Assembly: GCF_013778455.1 (NCBI RefSeq) | Contig: NZ_JACEHE010000006.1 | Coordinates: 124,001-188,000 of the forward strand | DNA from: Streptomyces himalayensis subsp. himalayensis | Lineage (GTDB): Bacteria > Actinomycetota > Actinomycetes > Streptomycetales > Streptomycetaceae | Direction: 5' to 3' | DNA: 64,000 nucleotides | Part shown: one piece after another, positions 63,972-64,000 of the stretch | How the letters are laid out: the number at the start of each line of letters is the position of its first letter | Position numbering within the stretch: the stretch's first letter is position 1 | Program-made: the position numbers and the translations under genes | The notes under the pieces: model-generated | Databases searched by the model: none | What the model saw: the letters and a program-made list of their open reading frames with translations, nothing else | Told to the model about the DNA's origin: nothing

Positions 63972-64000
63972 CTCACCCCCGGTTTCGTCCGCTGACCCTA

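Overview
The window is about 64 kb of very GC-rich DNA. Long G/C-ending reading frames, frequent GTG starts, GGAGG-type ribosome binding sites, apparent leaderless starts and a multi-enzyme cellulase locus point to a Streptomyces chromosome. From memory, the cellulase genes (GH74, GH48, GH5, GH6) lying near a narGHJI operon recall the SCO65xx part of the S. coelicolor map; this was not checked. No tRNA, rRNA, insertion sequence, CRISPR array or prophage was seen.

Layout. (1) 1-222: start of a ROK-type regulator. (2) 493-12210: a formate/oxalate block. On the minus strand are an FCD-type GntR regulator, a FabH-like synthase, an OFA-family (oxalate/formate) transporter with a 47-residue companion, and an SDR. 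Divergent from these is an operon of panE-like reductase, molybdopterin catalytic subunit, NuoE-NuoF fusion, a 25-codon minigene, an Fe-S subunit and fdhD. Together it encodes an NAD-linked formate dehydrogenase whose alpha subunit is split and permuted. (3) 12419-18614: CebR-like repressor divergent from a cellobiose-type ABC importer (cebEFG) and a GH1 beta-glucosidase. (4) 18974-22240: sulfotransferase, SBF-like symporter, LysR regulator. (5) 22521-29349: acyl-CoA ligase plus a branched-chain-type ABC importer in which permease and one ATPase share one frame. (6) 29701-31200: aldo/keto reductase and a secreted PLAT-like protein. (7) 31516-44145: secreted plant-cell-wall enzymes (GH6, GH5, GH48, GH74, PL11), four carrying CBM2, plus a vanadium haloperoxidase. 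(8) 44377-51550: housekeeping and sugar-catabolic genes (SDR, methyltransferase, PCD, XRE regulator, Gfo/Idh/MocA + ThuA + LacI, YnfA-like protein). (9) 51681-58366: narGHJI. (10) 58518-63971: solitary dnaK with a HAIR-like promoter motif, osmC, a membrane phosphatase-superfamily protein and a degenerate serine-recombinase-like protein.

How it fits together. The extracellular cellulases (31-41 kb) would release cello-oligosaccharides, the CebEFG importer would take them up and the GH1 enzyme would hydrolyse them. A perfect 14-bp CebR palindrome lies between the divergent cellulase operons, and two one-mismatch variants 22 bp apart lie in front of cebE. The formate block pairs transport with NAD-linked oxidation, and a shared 9-bp core links the GntR promoter to the formate dehydrogenase promoter.

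The most unusual signal is architectural. A dispersed palindromic repeat sits in frame at two domain junctions (NuoE|NuoF and LivHM|LivF) and in both cases joins proteins that are normally separate. One copy contains a nested second repeat with a net length change of 27 bp, a multiple of three. Small tandem arrays also abut the stop codons of several genes.
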